A stretch of 64,000 nt of DNA from Agarophyton chilense (GCA_030374765.1 JARGXX010000002.1:558001-622000), one strand, 5' to 3'; shown: positions 22,880-33,689, counted from the stretch's first letter. Numbers and translations: made by a program. Notes: generated from the sequence alone by a model not told the origin.

Positions 22880-24241
22880 GTCTGAGCAGTTTTCCAGGGC
22901 GGATTATTTGAGCCAAGTGTTTTCATGATCTGGATAGCCAAGCCATTTGACAAGATATTCGTTTCTATTTCTTCTCCGCCGGTGATTTAATATGGCTTGT
23001 ACTTCATACTCTTCAGATCCATCCGAGAGTTTAATTGGCGTTGGATTTGGAGCTTTATTTCCGATGAAGGTGTCTTCGTATTACCTTTTTAGCAGCTGGC
23101 AATGAAACACATCATGGATACGACGTTGCTTCATGGCGATACCAAGATCGAGTTGAAAGGTCACAGGGCTGACTTGTTCAACTATCTTGAATGGTCCACA
23201 GTATTTGATGCTAAGTTTGCTTTTGGGTCTTGTTTCATCCATATTTAGATTTTTGGTTGAAAGCATTACTAGTTCTCCAACTTTCAAGTCGCAAGGTACT
23301 CTTTTTTTGTTGTAGTACTTTTCAGAGTACTTGTTACTTTTGATGATTTGGTCTCTTGCGGTCTTCGTGGTATCCATGACTCTAGTCAGAAAGTCGGATG
23401 CGGATTGATTTTGAGATACGAAGCTTTCCAAAGGTGCGGTTCTTGGTTCTTCTCCATATATTAAGAAAAATGGTGTGAAAGTCGTTGTCGCATGGACCGA
23501 TGAGTTGTAGGCTACTTCGAATTCTACCAAGTGTTCATCCCAGTTTGTTTGACGATGGTTGACAAAGCATCTGATCATTTCTTCAATCTTCTTATTCACT
23601 ACTTCTGTTTGTCCATCTGTCTGAGGAAGATATGCTGACGAAGGTCGCAGCGTTGTTTTAAGAACTCGAAAGACTTCCTTCCAGAATCTGCTCATAAAGA
23701 TAGAATCTCTATCTGAGATAATTACATCAGACAAACCATGATGACGATAAACGTTGTCAACATAAAGTTTCGCAGTTTCCACGGCTGTGACAGTCTTTGT
23801 TGTTGGTATAATGCGAACTAATTTGGACAGACGATCTACAACCACGTAAAGGGCACTATTTCCTTTTTTAGTTCGTGGCAGCGGTGTGATGAAATCCATC
23901 GTTATTTGAGACCATTTTTTCGTTGGTGGTTCTAGAGGTTGGAGAAAGCCTTGCGGCTTTTGTGTCTTTGGTTTTGTCTCCTGACATCTTTGACAGGTTC
24001 TTGTGAAATGAGACACATCTCTCCTGAGTGTATTCCAATAATAAGACTTCTGAATTCTTCGAAGAGTCTTCTTGAGAGCCATATGGCCTGGAGTTGGTAA
24101 ATCATGATTTTCTCTCAAAACCTTCATTCGGAGTTCGCCTGATGGTATGAAAAGTTTGTTTTCTCGAAATAAGAGATCATTCTTTCTTAAAAATGGTAAA
24201 ATCGGTGTTCCATATAGAGAACCAAATTCTGGACCTGCTCT
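22880..24241 (-). pseudogene. Integrase and chromodomain of element B
   Basis: Same frame as the upstream RT, entered after the TAA at 24242. The H2C2 zinc region (H, H, CQRC) is at about 24085-23985. The core has TMDFITPLP, IISDRDSIF and DGQTEVVNKKIEE, so D, D and E are all present. A GPFKIVE-type C-terminal domain follows to a TAA at 23081. The frame then continues into EEYEVQAILNHRRRRN and EYLVKWLGYPDHENTW, a chromodomain, with a second stop just after TW. One Gln-to-stop type change explains each stop. Confidence 0.88.
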
Positions 24242-26413
24242 TTACCCATCGACGAACGATTGTTGGTCTTTCTTTGATAGTTTGTTGAGAAAATAAATTG
24301 AATTCAGTGGTCGGGTCTTTGACAATGCCTCTCGTAGTAACGAACGGTTACTAATTTGAGTGTCTCCTGCACACTTTGGGTACCTCGAAAGAGCATCAGC
24401 CACAACATTGGACTTTCCTTTGGTAGAAACGAACCTGAAGTCAAATTCTACGATTTTTTCTAGCCAACGAACTTGACGTTGTGATAGATTTGGCTGTGTT
24501 TCTAGATACTTCAAAGGGAAATGATATGTGTAAATGGTAAATGATTGACCATGAAGGTATACTCTCCAAACTCTTAAAGCATCAATCACACCAAGAAGTT
24601 CTCTTTCGTGGGCTGCATAATTTTGTTCCGCGGGGTTAAGTGTTCGAGAATGAAATGCAACAGGTCGTGCGACAGAGTTCTCAATCTGTTCCATAACAGC
24701 TCCTAAAGCGTACTGAGATGCATCAGTGGTAATTGAAATGGGTAGATTCGAATCAAAGTGGCGGAGTACGGGGGTTTTGGTTATAGCGGACTTGAGATTT
24801 TGAAAAGCGAAATTCTGCTCCCTTCCCCACTGAAATGGGTTCTTCCCACAAAGCGTTGTAAGGGGCTTCGATATTTGATAGCAGTTTTTGATAAATCTCC
24901 TGTAATAATTTACAAGACCTAAAAATGCTTGAACATCGGTCTTGTTCTTAGGCGTTTCCCAGTTGAAAATAGCTTTCACTTTATGATTTTCAACAGATAT
25001 TCCATCAGAGCTAACCATGTGGCCGAGATATTCAACCTTGCTTCGTAAAAATTCACACTTTGAGAGCTTCCCATACAGCTTGTGTGCACGAAGTTGGTCG
25101 AATACATGCCTTATGTGTTGAACGTGCTCATCTATAGTTTTGCTGTAAATGAGAATATCATCCAGATAAACAAGGACAAATTTGTCCAGATAATCTTTCA
25201 GGACATTGTTCATCAGGATCATAAAGCTTGCTGGCGCGTTGGTTAGACCGAAGGGGAGTACCAAGAATTCAAAGTGTCCATATCGAGTTCTGAACGCAGT
25301 AAGCGGGACAGATTCGTCTGAGAGGCGTATCTGTTGATATCCCCAGCAGAGGTCAATTTTCGTGAAAATTTTTGATCCTCTAAGTTGATCGAATATGTCA
25401 TCAATTCTGGGAATTGGATAGCTGTTTTTGACTGTGAGTCTGTTGAGCGCTCGAAAATCAATACAAAGTCTCAAGCTTCCGTCCTTTTTTGCTGCAAATA
25501 GTACTGGGGCTCCCCAAGGGCTCGTACTTGGGCGAATAAATTCTTGTTCGATCAGTTCGTTCAATTGAATACGAAGTTCTTTTAGCTCTCTATCAGACAT
25601 TCGGTAAACTGCTTTTTTCTGAGGTGTTACTCCTGGGATTAGTTCAATATGAAAGTCTTGATCTCGGTGCGGTGGGAGTCCTTTTGGTAACTTGTCAGGA
25701 AACAAGTCATTGTATTCTTCCAGAAGCTTAGACAACCTGGAATATTTAACAATTTCATGAGATTCGGACTTCAATGAACGAGTGGAGATAGCAAAAACGG
25801 GAAGCTTTTTCCGTAAAAATTTCTTGATAGCGTTCACAGTGATTAGTTTCTCGGGTTTTTTGATATCGGCTTTCAAACGTATGATGTGACGATTGTATTT
25901 GAATGTAATATCATTGGTTCTGTGGTTGATGTAAGGGTTGTAATCATAAAGCCAATTTTTCCCTAAAATAACGTCATATCCATATAGTGCGCAAATTGCG
26001 AAGCGTCGTTGTTCTTGGAATTTTCCTATTTCGATGGTTACTCCAGCACTGTTGGTTTCCAGTAATACTGTTACGGAGCCGTTGGCCATTTCGGCTTCGT
26101 AATTTGTCTTAATGGTTGAAAGTTTTAGCTGTTTGCTCGTGGCTTTTGACAAAAAGCTAATTTCGGAGCCATTGTCAATGAGCGCAATACACTTCCTGCC
26201 ATTAACACATATCCTGGCTAGAAGTAGTCCGACTGATGGTGTTTCAAATGGTGACGCTATATGAGACGTGAGTAGTCTATAAATGCCTTGGTTCGGTGGG
26301 TTTCTGTGTGGGTCTAGGGTATCTGCAGATTCGATGGTTCTTTGGGTAGTTGGTTGGTTTATGACGTGTTTGGTGTTTGGTGTTTCAATGGTTGGTATCC
26401 TAAGGAGGTTCAA
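24242..26413 (-). pseudogene. Protease, reverse transcriptase and RNase H of element B
   Basis: 723 codons open. The protease site reads [16 protein letters not shown] replaces the usual DSG or DTG. RT is well preserved, with [32 protein letters not shown] and an intact YLDD (near 25160). RNase H keeps [12 protein letters not shown], but the block normally reading TDH reads TYH, so a catalytic Asp is lost (GAT to TAT). The open frame begins without an ATG and lies in a different frame from gag, so expression would have used frameshifting or readthrough. Confidence 0.88.
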
Positions 26414-26511
26414 TGGTGGATTAAGGGGATTCGATGGTGTTCTAGTGGTGTCGCGTGGAACTGACGCTGGTACTGAACGTACATTGGTCAGTTCCTTTGA
26501 GAGTTTTTTGG

Positions 26512-26559
26512 GCAGCGCGCATCACGCGCCATATGTCCGGGTTGTCGACAGCGATAGCA
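26512..26559 (-). other. Zinc knuckle of element B gag, out of frame with gag
   Basis: [16 protein letters not shown], a CCHC knuckle with two extra residues before the last Cys. It lies in a frame other than the 253-codon gag, which stops at 26598, so a frameshift near 26600 has cut the knuckle from the capsid. Confidence 0.75.
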
Positions 26560-26597
26560 AAGTCCTTTCTTTCGACACATTTCTCGTTCTTCCTTGG

Positions 26598-27359
26598 TCA
26601 TTTCTTTAACTTCATGTTTCCAATATCCATCGGTACAGGTCCTTGAGATGATTCTGAGGTGCTCGCTTGCTTGCCAAACCGTGCCGGTCCACCCCGACGG
26701 AAAGCTGACTCAACACGTTCTGCATCTTTCATGGCTTCAATTAAGGACTTGTAATCATTGGTGCAGAGTTCTTTCCAAATGAAGCTCTTCAATCCTCTGG
26801 TATATCGATCGAGCTGTTCTTCCATACTGATATTGGGAATATCAAGAACAATTTTTAAGAAGTCCTCAATATACTGCTGAACATCTTTGTACTGTTTCCA
26901 CTTACTAAGCTTATCCCTTGCAAGCTTTTCTTTGTTCACAGTAGTAAATCTCTTTTTCAGATGCTCGAAGAGGTCATCGAGAGAAGTCAACTCCAGTCCA
27001 TTGCGTTGTTGGGCTAGATACCACTCATGCGCTGCGCCACTAATGTAACTGAGCGCAATTGGTATGGCTTTTTCGTCAGGGGTACCTTCAAGGTAATTAC
27101 GGACATGAGTTATCCAACTTTTAATATTCTGCTTGCCAGAAAAGGTTGCTGGTTTATTAATCTTCGGAGCGGACGAGGAGCTTCCAGAACTCGCCAGTAC
27201 GGCCATTGAAGATTCCAACGCTGATATCTTGGTCTGAGCTTCCAACTCTAATCTTTCCATTTTTCCGCGAGTTTCTTCCAAGGCGCGAGCCTTACTTTGC
27301 ATAATCTGGTTTGCACGGATTTGGGGAGGCGTGCCAGGAATGCCCGGGGTCGATGCCAT
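26598..27359 (-). CDS. gag (capsid part) of element B, 253 aa, C-terminally truncated
   Basis: Starts at ATG (27359). A predicted coiled-coil stretch (about residues 20-55, Glu/Leu/Lys rich) precedes a typical retrotransposon gag domain (about 70-215) with the WITHVRNYLEGTPDEKAI, AAHEWY and LKKRFTTVN features of Ty3/gypsy capsids. It ends in MDIGNMKLKK and a TGA. The MDIG motif normally precedes the zinc knuckle, which follows here in another frame. It would have formed the particle shell of the element. Confidence 0.8.
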   Translation of the reverse strand: MASTPGIPGTPPQIRANQIMQSKARALEETRGKMERLELEAQTKISALESSMAVLASSGSSSSAPKINKPATFSGKQNIKSWITHVRNYLEGTPDEKAIPIALSYISGAAHEWYLAQQRNGLELTSLDDLFEHLKKRFTTVNKEKLARDKLSKWKQYKDVQQYIEDFLKIVLDIPNISMEEQLDRYTRGLKSFIWKELCTNDYKSLIEAMKDAERVESAFRRGGPARFGKQASTSESSQGPVPMDIGNMKLKK

Positions 27360-27514
27360 TGCGTTAACTGTTTTAATGAGAAAACCTTCGAAATTTGTCC
27401 GAAATCGAGGGTCCGACCAAATAAATTAGAAAAGTTTTTGATCTTATACCAGATCGGACAGCGCGTGTGGCCTAGTGGGTATGGGCCGCGGTCTGCAACT
27501 AAAAGGTCCTGAGT

Positions 27515-27997
27515 TCAATAAAGGGTTGAACGACCTATTCTTAAAAATCTTTGATTCTTCGATGGTTTCTGCAACCTCAAATTCAGATGTCCGAGAGCGG
27601 GGTTTTGAACCCTACTCCTGGATTTGTGGCAAAAATGAGCAGTTTGCCAGAAATAGTATGGGTAGTATTTAGGCAACAACTTCGTCGGTATTTGCTTAAA
27701 ATAAGCTTGTTCACAGCGGTTTTCTCTCTTATCGGCTGCTTGGTGCTTCAAAGCTTTGATAGCATCTGAGGTGGATCCGGTGGTTGACAATTGTTCTCGA
27801 AAGGGAGACGACTGCGAAGACGGTTCGTACGGCGGTGGAGTACGCGGTTCCAGGGATCTGAAATGGTTACAATCAGCAGGGTCGATCTGTGGTGGCGGTG
27901 GTGGCGGCGGCGATGACGGTGGTTCGGAGGAGATATCCGTGTTCGTATAGAACGACGGCGAAGACAGCGGTACCTGAGATCGGTTTATTGAGCTCAC
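27515..27997 (-). CDS. Leader frame of element B, 160 codons, uncertain
   Basis: Between 5' LTR and gag, in element sense. The start is Ser/Pro-rich with a run of seven prolines and PPPYEPSSQ; the rest is basic. No domain is recognised. The lower part overlaps sequence with tRNA-like boxes (near 27455-27640), so the C-terminal half may be inserted rather than coding. It may be an upstream regulatory frame or the old gag N-terminus. Confidence 0.3.
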   Translation of the reverse strand: MSSINRSQVPLSSPSFYTNTDISSEPPSSPPPPPPPQIDPADCNHFRSLEPRTPPPYEPSSQSSPFREQLSTTGSTSDAIKALKHQAADKRENRCEQAYFKQIPTKLLPKYYPYYFWQTAHFCHKSRSRVQNPALGHLNLRLQKPSKNQRFLRIGRSTLY

Positions 27998-28137
27998 TGG
28001 AAACCCGCAAAAACGCGGCAGAAATCGACAGTCAGAAAAGAGCTGGATTCCTGTGGCTCATCCAAACCTGGGGAATTTTGTATAGCAAAATCCACTAGGG
28101 CTGGATGGTCACCAATTTCAAGTGAGTGCAATACTTA

Positions 28138-28153
28138 CTTGCGATGGCTACCA
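28138..28153 (-). other. Primer-binding site of element B
   Basis: TGGTAGCCATCGCAAG in element sense, one base after the LTR. It differs from the site shared by A, E and F, so B uses another tRNA, which I could not identify. Confidence 0.65.
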
Positions 28154-28154
28154 A

Positions 28155-28606
28155 TGTTAGAACACTGGTCAGTGGTTGAAAAAGTGAATGATCGTGACGG
28201 CCGAAGTGAGAGTCGGCCGGTCGACCAGGGTTTATATAGACTATTGAACCTTCGATGAAGAGGTCATAAAGAGTGTTTTCTAATGTACCATTCTAATTGG
28301 GTGCCGTGTGAAACATGGTTGCTTCCACGAGGTTCAATCGTGCATGCGTATCCAATGCCTCGTTGTCACTTGCTTGATGATGCTGACAGTGACAGCTTTG
28401 TTGATTGTGATAAGAATGTCATCTATAAAGTCATTGTGACGTGTGAGATGACAATGGTCCTTGAAATGACGATTAGGGTCAAAATGGATTTTGGGACTGG
28501 ACCGCCAAAGCACTGAAACTCAAATAACATACTTAAAGCATAGTATAACTAAATCATAACATAAATGCATAACATAATTGACTAAGAACCATCTGAATTC
28601 CTAACA
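28155..28606 (-). repeat. 5' LTR of element B
   Basis: 452 bp, pair of 21736-22187, followed by the second GTAGG. Confidence 0.94.
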
Positions 28607-28611
28607 GTAGG

Positions 28612-28940
28612 CCACTTGATATCCCGAGGAGCTCCCCGCTGGGTTTTTCGAAGTTATGGTACCGCTGGCCCCATGTTGGTCCGCCGGGAAATAGATGGGA
28701 GAGTCGACGGAGGCGACATAGTCCGAAGGAAGTACGGCGTATCCGACGGGCTTCTGAGGCGGGTCCTCCATCGCGCGCAACCAATGAAAATGTACCACAA
28801 TGGTCGAACGAGGTGACAGAATCGACCCGGACGGACTGACAGGCGTGAACGACTGTGGACGAAGCGCGGAGGGTTGCTAAAGGAAGAACAGAGACTAAGG
28901 AAGAAGCTAATGGAGCGTCTGGGCAACGCGACGCGATGAA
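28612..28940 (-). pseudogene. Antisense extra frame of gypsy A, 5' part
   Basis: In the same minus-strand frame as 19787-21730 once element B and one target duplication are set aside, the sequence is open from 28611 up to a TAG near 28875. It contains SDYVASVDSPIYFPADQHG and leads into the Tyr/Trp/Cys-rich part. An in-frame ATG lies in RAMEDPPQK (near 28770). The true start may be this ATG or lie beyond the TAG. The stretch to the LTR (28941-29205) shows nothing further. Confidence 0.5.
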
Positions 28941-29205
28941 TACGCCGGTGATGCCCCTATGACCAGCGCTCACGGCGCGTGGAAGTTGTAGTCCTTAGGC
29001 AAATTAATTGCCCTTCGGCGCCAATCGTCAGCTCACGTTTCCCCGCATCCCCGCAGGCGATGTCGACGCAACGTCCCGTCGGGCCCAATGGTACCGGGAG
29101 CAACGAAGTGTTCGCGTCCCCTGGGTCAGCCAAGAGGCCATCTGGACTTCGCCGTGACGGCCGGATCATAAGGAGGGAGATATGTGAAGGAGAGATGATA
29201 GCTGA

Positions 29206-29628
29206 TGAGCCCTGTAAGCCGCCGGGCCCTGAAGGATCTTGCAGACGAAACGTGCACGGGTCTACCTCGGGTGGACTCATGTAGATTATTAAGTTATTTT
29301 AATTAGTGTAATAGATTAGCATTAAAGTGCCAGGGAGATCTCAGCGCCCCGCCAGTACTATTTACTTGGCTCAAGTGACGCTTCTCCCTTAGAGTACGGT
29401 AGGCACCGTTAAAATACTAAATAACTCCCTTTAATATATTAGTTCCACCAATTGGTCTTCAAGCCATCGTTTACGTAGCTCCAACCTGTAGGACTACGCA
29501 GTAAACGCCAGCCCATTGCACCAAGTACTCCGGGATTGGTGTCCTCAAGGATTCGAACCTTAGGACCCGCTCTACCACGCTACCACCGGTCGAGACCCGT
29601 ACGCTGACCCAACAGTCATTGCATTACA
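29206..29628 (+). repeat. 3' LTR of element A
   Basis: 423 bp from TGAGCCCTG to GCATTACA. The antisense tRNA-like module at about 29540-29592 is better kept here than in the 5' copy: a reversed B box GGATTCGAACC inside a palindrome GTCCTC...GGAC. Followed by GCCGT and copia D. Confidence 0.88.
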
Positions 29629-29992
29629 GCCGTTCCCAATCACAAGCTGTGTTTCTGCAGATCAACAATACCATATATTGGCTATCTCGACAACAGAAAA
29701 CCACCTCTCTTCGAACCTACGAGGTGGAATACATCGCGGCCACAACAAAAAACCAGTCCAAACCACACGACATCTCCAACGGCGTCTTTACTTACTTAAA
29801 ATCCAGCTGGCTGACGTTTTGTTTCTGTACAATGACCATACGGCTGCCATAAACGTTGCACGAAACAAAAGCAGCGCAAAGCGCAAAATATTCATCGACT
29901 TTAATCATTATTTGCACTAACACCTGAACCGAACTGTTTCTCTTCATAACGTATCATTTGATGACATTATAGCTGGAATATTAACAAAGCCA
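29629..29992 (+). pseudogene. Copia element D: RNase H C-terminus
   Basis: Resumes the frame cut at 5923. NTIYWLSRQQKTTSLRTYEVEY matches the copia block usually ending in TEAEY; LYNDHTAAINVARN follows in a shifted frame, and DDIIAGILTKPL is the conserved pol end. Copia D's 3' LTR is missing because a piggyBac-like element begins right at TKPL. Confidence 0.8.
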
Positions 29993-30113
29993 CTAGTTTC
30001 TATACGACCACTGGCATCATATGAGGCTAGAATTACAACATCGATACTTTTTGTAAACTTCGTCAATTTACTGAAAGTTTTGTGCCTAGACTTTGTGAAG
30101 ACTCTCTTCTTCT

Positions 30114-31720
30114 ATGGCCTCAACCTCAAAGATCACAAACGATCGTCAAAAACCTGTACACAACATCATCTCTACTCCATTTCTTCAAGAATTATCAAAT
30201 ATGTCATCATCTATGGATCCCCGACGCGTAGTGGGAAACAGAGTAAATACCCGCGCACGTCTCGTCACATCAGAGAGCGACTGTAAATGCTTTTTTGTAA
30301 GGCAATGGAAAACGAAATTCGTAAGCGGAGGTGTTACAAAAGTGGACGTTGTTGTCAAAAATTATCGAAGACACACTTTCGTCACCATCAACTTCGAGCT
30401 ATATGGTCCCGAGAACATTTGCAGTCTCCAAATTTTTAATTTCAAACCAGGAGATCATGCCATGGTTCAGGAAACTGCTCAAGAAGCCGAAACTTCGAAC
30501 ATGGAGATAAATGGTTCTGCTATTACTACCGAAACTTCGAACAATGAAGAGAAGCATACTGTCACGGATGGCGATGACAGTCACACAATGAATCCGCCGA
30601 GCCCTCGTACTGTGACAAAAAGTGACACGCAACACAGCTTTGTGGAAGTTAGTTCGACCGAATGGATAACGGAAAATGTATCCTTGACTCTGAATGGTCC
30701 AGTGCAATTACATTACTGGAAAGTCGCGAGACCTGTTGGAGATTTTATCTTCACTATTCATGCGGCCTCAGCACTTTCTCCATATGATTTTTTCATGTGG
30801 TTGTTTCCTGTAGCTCATTTGGAAAAAATATTTCGATCTACCAACTCTCAGCTGGGAGGAAAAGGCATAAATCATACTACAGGGCGTGAAATTTTGAAGT
30901 TTTCCGGTTGATGATGTTAATGATCCGCTCTGAGTTTTAAAAAAGAACACCACTTTGGTCTTACGACAGGTCCTCAAAATATAATGAATCTCCGCAGCTT
31001 GGAAAGGTCATACATCGAAATGGTTTTGAACATATACTGCAATTTATCGTTTTCAGTGGCTCTGGAAACGATCGAAATTCAGAAGAATCCAGGTGTTCAT
31101 GCATTTTGAGCTTGGTGAAAGCTCTAAAGAACCATCGGAAAGCTTTCCTATCTCCGTCACACGCATTGTGCGTGGACGAATGTATGTCAAGTTGGTATGG
31201 ACTCGGGGGAAACTGGATTGAAATTGGACTTCCACAATAAATTGCTCTTGATAAAAAACCTGAAAATGGTTGTGAACTAAAGACAGTGTGTTGTGGTAGG
31301 AGTGCAATTATTCTCGATATACAAATCACAATGAAAGCTACGCAACCAGATGTGCAGCCTTTTGAATCGCAGCATGCGAATGGAACAGCTGTTATAATGA
31401 GACTTGTTGAAAGTTGGTTCGCAACTGATCTAATTATTTGTGCCGATTCATATTTTGCATCTGTTGAAACAGATGAATAACTTTTAAAAAGAGAAACGAG
31501 ATTGATTGGGTCTTAAAAACAGCCACCAGAAGCTTTATTGTGAAACATCTTTCTGAACTCACGATGGCGGTACGAGACCATCACGTGTCAATCGTCGCGA
31601 AACTGCTTGAATTGGATCGAAAAAATGATTTTTGTGCTCTATGTGGACCAGTAAAGGTGATTTATCGTAAGTATTTTCAGCAGTACCCAACTAGAAACTT
31701 TCATTTCTCGTGAAAGATGA
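30114..31720 (+). pseudogene. piggyBac-like (DDE_Tnp_1_7 type) transposase, degenerate
   Basis: A 265-codon frame (30114-30911) ends with TNSQLGGKGINHTTGREILKF, the N-terminal pattern of piggyBac transposases. After frameshifts a frame near 31150-31480 reads ALCVDECMSSWYG, KPENGCELKTVCCGRSA and CADSYFAS, giving the first two catalytic Asp in family context. Stops near 31240 and 31480 and later ones break it. A second, independent copy of the same protein is at 57.2-58.4 kb. The family cuts and pastes DNA at TTAA sites. The first 90 residues of the frame are not recognised. Confidence 0.7.
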
Positions 31721-32244
31721 AGGACAACTGCTGAAATAACAGAGACATTTCGCTTTCTATTTCTATTTCAGAGGTTTGAAAAGAGTACTATTCTTGTTTT
31801 TCAAGAAGTTATCGGATAAGTAAGCCACCTCGAGATCATCTAAATATGGAAAAGAAGTTCAAAGATTAGGAATGGTCTTTTAGGGTGAATACTTCTTTGC
31901 ATGCAGTGTTCGTGGTTGTTGCTTGGATTTTGTACAAGGGTGCATACGCGAAAGGATTTAATCGTACACCGTATACTTTCTATTGTAGTCTCGCAGAAGA
32001 ATTATTATATTGAACCTGGGATGATATTTTAACTATCAAAAGAAAACGTAACGAAAAAGTTAAACTACATATCGCTGGTACCAGCATTCAAGAAGTGGAA
32101 AAAAGTGGAAACAAAGGAAACTAGATGATTATTTTTGAACGTCATTCACATATAAAGTATGACGATAAGTCTGCAAAACAACTTACAAATCAAAATATGT
32201 TTGTTCAGAATGCAAAAAGTACCATGAGATGGATTTTTATAAAT

Positions 32245-33132
32245 TGTATGACAACGCTTGGAGCGGAGACGCCACGAAGATGTTCGGGATCTTCCTCTCT
32301 TGAGAGACACGCCTCAGGCAGAGGAGACACGTCCCAACGGAGCACAGAAACAGACCCACTCTGGAAAGGCACGACGGAGTCGGGTGTAAGACCGAGGCCA
32401 ATCCGGCGGGATATACCTATATTGTTTAGCTGAGCATGGCACAGTCCGGGGTGTGACCAATCCTAGGCGGAGCGGTATCACGGCGATTGTCGGAAAACGA
32501 GCGAGGAAACACTTGTATGAGGTGGACGAGCGGGGTGAGTGAGGCAGCCACTCCCAAGAGCCAAAAAGGAGAACAAGAGGAAAACGGGGGCGAAACCCTA
32601 TATAGGGGCGAGACTACGACAAGTGTCGGCGATTAAATAAGAATCCACGGTGGTGGTAGCACTCTGGTCGACAGAGGGTTGAATGAACTAACGTGCAACG
32701 GGCGCTCACGTAGTATGTGGTGAAGACGCGCCGAAGGCGAAAAGTTGAGAGCCAAGACTCTCTCCTTGGGATCTCCCAAGAGGATCTTTACTGGGGAGCA
32801 GTGCTCAACCTCCTAAGTAATGTGACGCGCGGCCCCTGACAGTGGGCGCGCGCCCGAAAAATAGACACTAAATAGCGATAGCGTAGCCAAATAAATACTA
32901 AAAATTACTAAATAATACTAACCATTAGGTAGAATCCGGGCCACGTGTGGCACGCCTCGCACTCGAGCGTCGGCATCGGTGCAGTCCACGTGTTCCACCC
33001 GTGTGCACTTCCGGTCCTAACCGGGCTTCAGCACGCAATAGCGGTATAGCTTGTCATAGACCAAGCTAGTCCTCAAGCGAGCGAACTTTCTAAGTCCTGC
33101 GAAGAAACCCCCTTGAAGGGCATTTTCCTTCA
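32245..33132 (-). repeat. Solo LTR of the element E family with TAAAT target duplication
   Basis: 888 bp, the reverse complement of a relative of 59632-60509. TAAAT is present at 32240-32244 and 33133-33137, and no internal sequence is attached, so two LTRs recombined after insertion. In element sense it starts TGAAGG and ends CATACA. Confidence 0.92.
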
Positions 33133-33689
33133 TAAATTGTACAATGAAACTGGTCCTGAATTTTTTAAAATCATCTGTTTGACATTCGAACAGCATGTAG
33201 TCATTAAAATTAATTTTCATGTGTCAAAATGAGTGATAAAGGTTTATTAACTATTTGTGAGGCATTTTTTGAAAATATAGAGCAAAACATAAGATTATCC
33301 CAACTTTTTTACTACTTGAATCTGCTTTATTTAAATTGCTAGATATATTATGTTCTTTGACGCAACTATTTTTTAGAAGATGTCATTTTTTTGTCTGCTG
33401 TCACAAAAACCGAAATGCGTTTTCAGGTCATAATAATTTTTAATAATTGTCGAGCTCTCGTTTGAGTTTTTGAGTTTCTTTGAACTCGGCGAGGCTGGAA
33501 CCCTGTGTTTATCAGTCTCCGAGTGGTCGTGAAACCACAAAGCTCTTGTTACTAGAAACAACCTAGATTAGAAAATTAGTTTTTCACTTATAAACTACAG
33601 AACGCCGCCGCAGTTTGGAAACTGACGTTTTTTACAAAATTTTCGGATAGTAGAACTTGCCTCATGTGATGCTAATTCTCCGGACGTGT

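Larger units (their letters stand above)
21736..28606 (-). mobile_element. Ty3/gypsy chromovirus B inside the 3' region of A
   Basis: 6871 bp with 452-bp LTRs and a perfect target duplication GTAGG (21731-21735 and 28607-28611). In element order it holds a primer site, leader with an extra frame, gag, protease-RT-RNase H, integrase, a chromodomain and a further 3' frame. LTRs differ at about 7 positions. Pol has stops at 24242, 23081 and within the chromodomain, plus changed catalytic residues, so it is non-autonomous now. Confidence 0.94.
5929..29628 (+). mobile_element. Ty3/gypsy chromovirus A, split by copia C and gypsy B
   Basis: Two 423-bp LTRs flank a primer site, gag, protease, RT-RNase H, integrase and a chromodomain, then about 2.5 kb of element-specific sequence with an antisense frame. 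Copia C (11673-18229) and gypsy B (21736-28606) are later insertions. Near-matching target duplications flank A: GCGGT at 5924-5928 and GCCGT at 29629-29633. Both flanks are copia D RNase H, which confirms the insertion point. Net length without the guests is about 10.3 kb. At least fifteen in-frame stops and about 23 LTR differences make it inactive. Confidence 0.88.
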
